From positions 1-10,738 of the forward strand of contig JARVJW010000027.1 of the NCBI GenBank assembly GCA_029775955.1: DNA of 10,738 nt, read 5' to 3'. Under the pieces are notes generated by a model. It searched no databases. It was not told the DNA's origin and saw only the letters and a list, made by a program, of their open reading frames with translations. The stretch comes from Nitrososphaeria archaeon. Lineage in GTDB: Archaea; Thermoproteota; Nitrososphaeria; Conexivisphaerales; UBA164. Both the position numbers and the translations under genes were made by a program. Shown piece after piece: positions 7,100 through 10,738 of this stretch. How positions within the stretch are numbered: position 1 is the stretch's first letter; each line of letters opens with the position of its first letter.

Positions 7100-8373
7100 T
7101 TCAGAATGACTCCTCTTGTTTCAGGAATGGCCCATATCACGAAGGCAGCAACTATAAAGAGTATTGCAAAGAAACCTATTACGCCAGATATTTTGAAAAC
7201 CGGTGAAAAGAAGCCAATTATAAGAGGCGCTATGCCACCGAACCCCCTGCCCGTATTAAATATAAAATTTACAGCGGTTGAGCGAGCTGCAGTTGGATAT
7301 GGTTCAGAGAATAGTGCACCAAATATAGTAAAGTAGCTGTTTATGAAAAATCCCATAGCAAACGAAGCATACATGGCGGCAGTAGATGACCTTGACATTG
7401 CGAACATCAGCGCAGCTATAGTTATGCCTATAAATCCCAGGCTTATGGCTATTCTTCTACCTATGATGTCTGAGATAAACCCAAACACAACCATACCAAC
7501 TACCACCATTAGGTCTGTCCCAATCAATATGTAAATTGTTTTTACAAAGGTAATGTGAAACTCAGTCTGAAGAGCAGTGGGTAACCATATCATCACTCCC
7601 CAATAACCCATCTCCGCAACTATAGCTATAATCAAAAATACGGTCGTGAACCTGATATACTTTTTCCTGAAAATCATGGCAAGTGATAATTCACTATCCC
7701 GGTCTTTCTGTGCAAATGTATTAGCTTCAGGATTAAAAATTTTTGCTGCATCAGTTTTTTGAATATCCCTTTTTTTCTGGGCAGTCTCTTTCCACATAGG
7801 CGATTCTGGCAATTTATACCGAACATAAAATGCCAGGATTGCTGGCGTTATCCCTATAAAATAAAGTGACCTCCATCCGAAAACTGGCATCATGAACAGG
7901 CTTATTACTGTAGCTAATATTATGCCGAATGTCCATCCAACCGAAACTATGGTGGACCCCATTCCCCTCCACTTGGCCCTAAAGGATTCTGACATGAGGG
8001 TCATCCCTATGCCGTACTCAGCCCCTGTTCCAACCCCGCTGAGAAACCTGGTTACCAGTATCATAGGGTAGTTTATAGATACAGCTGTAAGCGCTGTAAA
8101 AACTGAATAGATCAGAATTGAATACGTAAATGTCCTGACCCTGCCATACCTGTCAGCGAGGATGCCAAACATGTAACCTCCTACTACCATGCCACCAGTC
8201 AGCACAAATCCTATGAAGCCTTCTTCTGCAGATGAAAGCAGGAATGCCAACCCAATTGCTGAAAGAGTAAGTGAAAGTATGAGTGAATCCATTCCGTCAA
8301 GCATATAACCAAGCACTGCAGCTGTGGTAGCCTTTGCCTCATAACCAGGCACAACTTTTGATTCTTGCACCAT
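7096..8373 (-). CDS. MFS transporter, metabolite:H+ symporter type
   Basis: This is a 425-residue, 12-helix major facilitator transporter of the inner membrane. After a short N-terminus, YMLDGMDSLILSL (23-35) occupies helix 1 and carries two aspartates. The loop 2-3 signature is GILADRYGRVRTF (70-82), and helix 4 carries RFLSGVGTGAEYG (109-121), typical of the sugar/aromatic-acid symporter branch. After helix 6 comes YKLPESPMWKE (186-196). A charged cytoplasmic loop (about 195-238) separates the two halves. The second-half repeat is FISDIIGRRIAISLG (299-313), followed by SEPYPTAARSTA (356-367) and a terminal PETRG (417-421). These marks suggest an AAHS/MHS-like proton symporter for an organic acid. 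The substrate is not readable. The stop codon overlaps the start of the luciferase-like oxidoreductase, so the two form an operon. Confidence 0.9.
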   Translation of the reverse strand: MVQESKVVPGYEAKATTAAVLGYMLDGMDSLILSLTLSAIGLAFLLSSAEEGFIGFVLTGGMVVGGYMFGILADRYGRVRTFTYSILIYSVFTALTAVSINYPMILVTRFLSGVGTGAEYGIGMTLMSESFRAKWRGMGSTIVSVGWTFGIILATVISLFMMPVFGWRSLYFIGITPAILAFYVRYKLPESPMWKETAQKKRDIQKTDAAKIFNPEANTFAQKDRDSELSLAMIFRKKYIRFTTVFLIIAIVAEMGYWGVMIWLPTALQTEFHITFVKTIYILIGTDLMVVVGMVVFGFISDIIGRRIAISLGFIGITIAALMFAMSRSSTAAMYASFAMGFFINSYFTIFGALFSEPYPTAARSTAVNFIFNTGRGFGGIAPLIIGFFSPVFKISGVIGFFAILFIVAAFVIWAIPETRGVILK

Positions 8374-8393
8374 ATTACGACAAAAATATAATT

Positions 8394-8402
8394 ATTTATA
8401 AA
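8394..8402 (-). promoter_or_regulatory. TATA box of the MFS-oxidoreductase operon
   Basis: The minus strand reads TTTATAAAT, centred about 25 bases before the ATG at 8373, predicting a leaderless transcript. The surrounding 40 bases are extremely AT-rich, so the exact box could be shifted by a few bases. Confidence 0.55.
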
Positions 8403-8511
8403 TTTTATGCTATAAAACCGAAAAATTAACTCAATAATTGTCCTAAAAGCGTATCGCCAGCAGATGTTTACTTATGCAATTTTTGCAAAAGCAATTGTTT
8501 TTTTGCCAAAA

Positions 8512-8520
8512 GCTAATAAA
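8512..8520 (+). promoter_or_regulatory. Probable TATA box of the tRNA-Glu gene
   Basis: GCTAATAAA sits about 27 bases upstream of the first tRNA base, the expected archaeal TATA distance. Confidence 0.4.
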
Positions 8521-8543
8521 TCCCTAAAAAAATAGCTACATGA

Positions 8544-8619
8544 GCTCCGGTGGTGTAGACCGGTTAAGCATGACGGCCTTTCGAGCCGTAGATCGCGGGT
8601 TCAAATCCCGCCCGGAGCA
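8544..8619 (+). tRNA. tRNA-Glu (anticodon UUC)
   Basis: A full cloverleaf can be drawn. The acceptor stem is GCTCCGG (8544-8550) with CCGGAGC (8612-8618), all pairs Watson-Crick. The D stem is GTGT with GCAT. The anticodon stem is ACGGC/GCCGT around loop CTTTCGA, giving anticodon TTC at 8580-8582. The variable loop has five bases. The T arm is GCGGG-TTCAAAT-CCCGC (8595-8611). The discriminator is A8619 and no CCA is encoded, so it must be added after transcription. There is no intron. A UUC anticodon reads both glutamate codons. The 3' side of this gene borders the mobile-element debris. Confidence 0.96.
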
Positions 8620-8664
8620 TTTTACATGCAAAAATTGATACCTTTTAACTCAGCGAGCGGGAAG

Positions 8665-8686
8665 TCCCCTTGACTTGGCAAGGGGA
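8665..8686 (+). repeat. Perfect 8-bp hairpin between tRNA-Glu and the IS5-like element
   Basis: TCCCCTTG (8665-8672) pairs exactly with CAAGGGGA (8679-8686) around the 6-base loop ACTTGG. It is GC-richer than its surroundings. It could be an end hairpin of the TnpB element whose body resumes after 9667, now split off by the IS5-like insertion, or a transcription-stop structure after the tRNA. The structure is directly visible; its role is not. Confidence 0.6.
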
Positions 8687-8688
8687 TG

Positions 8689-8696
8689 AAAGCGAG
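8689..8696 (+). repeat. Left copy of the 8-bp target-site duplication
   Basis: AAAGCGAG lies immediately outside the left inverted repeat of the IS5-like element. The identical octamer recurs at 9660-9667. Confidence 0.6.
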
Positions 8697-9658
8697 TGCT
8701 TTGTTGCATTAATTGTACCAGATGATCAAACTTGTTTGATATTACTATTTTAATTATTAACGCCACAAATTTACATACCTTGGCAGATAGGGATTGGAAA
8801 GAATATAATGAAAAGCTTGTCAACGAGCCCTTTGATATATTTGTTAATGCTGACCTCCTGATTAACCAAGCTGAGCAGCTGAAGAGGATGAATGAAGGAA
8901 AGAGGGGAAAGCCCTATGCCTACTCTGATGCACTGATGCTACTGGCCGTAAAGGAGTGGACCTCGGGCAGACCGAGGGCTAAGATGCTGAGGGGGAGCCA
9001 GGACAGTATGGGGAAGGGGCTAAAGGTTCCGCTTGGAGTATGACAAGGATAATCCTGTTGACATAGCAGTTGACTCATCAGGCATCAAGATATTCAATAG
9101 GTGTGAATGGATCAGGCAGAAGTGAGGAGGGGATGGGTAAAGCTGCACATTTCATGTGATATAGCTAATCACCTAAGCGTGGAGGTAACAGATGAGCGCT
9201 GACGGGAAGGAGTTCAGCAAGCTTGTTAACGGTGCAATGGATACTGTTGGCAAAGTGAATAAGGTGTTCGGTGATTCGGCCTATGACTCCAGGGATAACT
9301 TCAACTCAGTGCAGGCTATGGGCGCAGAGCCTGTAATAAAGCCCAAGATCAATTCCACTGGAAAATCGAAGGGCTCGTACGTCAGGTCAAAGGTAGTTAG
9401 GGAGTTCCTCAATGATCCAATTGCATGAAAGCATAGATACGGACAGAGGTGGAAGCGGTGTTCTCTTCGTTAATGCTAGGAGAGTACGTATCATCAGTGC
9501 TTGATGCAGGAATATTCAACGAAATAATAGCCATTTTCACATATAATGTTGTGGAGGCGCATCGCGGTGGCACGAGGCTCGGGTAAGCTGGACAAAGGGG
9601 CACGTGCCTTAATTAATTTGTTCATTGGCCGGGAATAATCAATTAATGCAACAAAGCA
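8697..9658 (+). mobile_element. IS5-like insertion sequence, 962 bp, defective
   Basis: The ends are perfect 19-bp inverted repeats: TGCTTTGTTGCATTAATTG at 8697-8715 and its exact reverse complement at 9640-9658. Outside them, AAAGCGAG occurs at 8689-8696 and again at 9660-9667, with one base between the right repeat and the inverted repeat. This fits an 8-bp target duplication, or 9 bp with one mismatch. Such sizes are known for the ISH1/IS903 branches of the IS5 family. The interior encodes only a broken DDE transposase, so the copy cannot move by itself. Confidence 0.85.
8732..9586 (+). pseudogene. Broken IS5-family DDE transposase
   Basis: Pieces of one transposase lie in order on the plus strand in shifting frames. 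The N-terminal domain has RDWKEYNEKLV and LKRMNEGKRGKPYAYSDALM (frame from 8732 to 9043). The first catalytic Asp is in DIAVDSSGIKI (about 9059-9091). A stop follows EWIRQK; one frame over reads RRGWVKLHIS and LSVEVTDER. After another shift come DGKEFSKLV, the second catalytic Asp in KVFGDSAYDSRDNF, and INSTGKSKGSYVRSKVVREF, ending at a TGA (9426-9428). Beyond further shifts the catalytic Glu region reads VEAVFSSLMLGEYVSS, then IIAIFTYNVVEAHRGGTRLG, ending at 9584-9586. Spacing between the N-terminal domain and the first Asp is shorter than in intact relatives I remember, suggesting an internal deletion. The true start is uncertain; 8732 is the first ATG of the frame. Confidence 0.85.
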
Positions 9659-9659
9659 A

Positions 9660-9667
9660 AAGCGAGC
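9660..9667 (+). repeat. Right copy of the 8-bp target-site duplication
   Basis: AAAGCGAG matches the octamer at 8689-8696. One A (9659) separates it from the right inverted repeat. Removing the element and one copy would rejoin the hairpin region with the sequence in front of the plus-strand TnpB pseudogene. Confidence 0.55.
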
Positions 9668-9673
9668 AAAAGT

Positions 9674-9683
9674 ATTTATAATC
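9674..9683 (+). promoter_or_regulatory. TATA-like element upstream of the plus-strand TnpB pseudogene
   Basis: TATTTATAAT would direct initiation near 9705, just before the first TnpB-like codons. It probably is the fossil promoter of that gene, or could still give a non-coding transcript across the debris. Confidence 0.3.
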
Positions 9684-9722
9684 ATACAGCTATAATAGGA
9701 CAAGTAATGTGTTAAAAAAAGT

Positions 9723-10738
9723 ATGTTGAAGATCAAGGTAAATAATATGGTTAGTGCGGAAAGGAACAGCAGGATACGGGAGAAAGGCAGGGAGACAAGC
9801 GGAAAGGTCAGACTGCAAAAGTATATGAAATAAAATTCGATAAAAGCAAAATATCAAAGCAAAGATCTTATGCACTTCAAAGGCTATTTCTTGAAGGGAA
9901 GTGGTTTACAAACTACATGATATAAAAAGGCATAACAGATTCTGTTTCTTATAAAGACAAAAAGGTAAAGGTTGGAGACAAGTTCGAAGGAAGGGAGCTG
10001 ATTGTATTGTCATCACAGATGAAACAATACCTGATAAAAAGGCTGCAGAGCAACAACAAAACCCTTATTGAAAGGAAAGGGAAAGAAAACTGGAAAGATA
10101 AGGTACAGGAAGGCGCTGCATTCAATACCCCTAATGCAGTACGGCATAACCTATAAAATAAAGGATAAAACAGCACAGGGCTCGGGTGATTTCAAAGCAA
10201 TCGGGATAGATCAAATACCATGTAATGCAGAGTTTGCTATTTTATAGAGAGGAACGGTGATTATGCATGTCATTGCATACCTGCCAAAAGAGGAAAGAGT
10301 GCATAACGGCAGAGCAATAGGCATTGACTTAGGCATAAAGAACCAGATTCTCAAATGGAATTAAGGTGCAATATACCAATGTCTGAAAGGATAAAGAAGC
10401 TTTACAAAGCCTTTTTAAGATCCCAATATGACAAAAGGTAAAAAAGAGGAACAAAGTTATTACAAAAGATAAAAAGCGAATTTCTGCACCAGAACAATCA
10501 GAAGACATAAACAACAAACTTGCGCATTATGTAACAACAAATTATGAATATGTTGCTTACCAAAATGATAAGAGTTGGTCAAGGTTTTACGGAAGGAAGA
10601 TATACCAAACTTCCATAGGAGGATTCCGCAATTGCCTAAAGGCAAGCACTCCTTTGGAAGTAGGCATGTTCATAAAAACAACTGGCGCATGCATGAATTG
10701 TGGCACAGTGCAGCATCTGAACCTATCAGATAGAATGG
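9723..10738 (+). pseudogene. tnpB: Second TnpB (OrfB) pseudogene, different subfamily, runs off the right edge
   Basis: TnpB landmarks follow each other on the plus strand with many breaks. These are VYEIKFDKSKISKQRS and LFLEGKWFTNYMI (about 9815-9922), then an in-frame TAA at 9923. Then come FEGRELIVLSSQMKQYLIKR (to about 10050) and, after a shift, QYGITYKIKDKTAQGSGDFK. Another frame gives VIAYLPKEERVHNGR and the RuvC-I motif AIGIDLGIKNQI (about 10317-10349). After two more shifts there are SERIKKLYKAFLRSQYDK, then an open frame from 10432 to the edge with NKLAHYVTTNYEYVAYQND, GRKIYQTSIGGFRN, and the first zinc knuckle CMNCGTVQHLNLSDRM. The LSSQMKQ and YQTSIGG signatures mark a subfamily distinct from the TnpB remnant at 3596-4400. 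At least six frame or stop defects rule out a functional protein. The 5' end is uncertain. Confidence 0.85.

Noticed and set aside
6741..7534. Plus-strand open frames opposite the oxidoreductase and MFS genes
   Set aside because: They are antisense shadows of well-supported genes, with no start signals or recognisable motifs.
8652..8696. Possible CRISPR repeat because of the hairpin followed by GATGAAAG
   Set aside because: The octamer resembles CRISPR repeat ends, but there is only one copy and no regularly spaced repeats or spacers in the window.
9409..10645. Several minus-strand open frames of 60-80 codons across the right end
   Set aside because: They are antisense to IS5 transposase and TnpB remnants. 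Their cysteine- and phenylalanine-rich composition is the usual result of reading AT-rich coding DNA backwards.
1..10738. A new defence or toxin-antitoxin system
   Set aside because: No nuclease, helicase, reverse transcriptase or toxin-like pair is visible apart from the dead TnpB copies. The small membrane protein has no antitoxin partner.

Overview
The window is archaeal. It encodes a transcription factor B (TFB). Several genes have an AT-rich TATA element about 23-27 bases upstream of the ATG, the spacing expected for leaderless archaeal mRNAs. The tRNA-Glu has no encoded CCA. From memory, the TFB sequence (for example the GPEWRAF segment, the RLRMWDSRS stretch and the SAGKDPMGLAAAALY repeat) looks most like Nitrososphaerota (Thaumarchaeota). 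That assignment is an inference and has not been searched. The genome is moderately AT-rich and uses many AGG and ATA codons.

Layout. Bases 1-2344 (minus strand) hold a two-gene operon: a membrane GT21-like glycosyltransferase followed by a nearly complete archaeal tRNA t6A methylthiotransferase, which runs off the left edge. TFB is transcribed divergently at 2460-3398 and ends at a T-tract. Bases 3596-4400 hold a badly decayed TnpB (IS200/IS605-type) on the minus strand, with hairpins at its 3' end. Next come an orphan plus-strand C-terminal coding fragment, a small two-helix membrane protein gene (4544-4771, minus), and about 400 bases with a probable broken membrane-protein reading frame. 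pyrB (aspartate carbamoyltransferase, plus) spans 5195-6109. It meets, tail to tail, a minus-strand operon of an MFS transporter and an LLM-class flavin/F420-type oxidoreductase, coupled by an ATGA stop-start overlap.

A tRNA-Glu(UUC) gene lies at 8544-8619. Everything to its right is mobile-element debris. First is a 962-bp IS5-like element with perfect 19-bp inverted repeats, an 8-bp flanking direct repeat and a transposase broken by frameshifts and an internal deletion. Then, on the plus strand up to the window edge, there is a second TnpB pseudogene of a different subfamily.

The intact genes cover tRNA modification, lipid or cell-surface glycosylation, basal transcription, pyrimidine synthesis, and uptake plus oxidation of an unknown small molecule. 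They do not form one pathway. I found no CRISPR array and no convincing new defence system. The most notable material is the mobile-element graveyard and the unassigned transporter-oxidoreductase pair.
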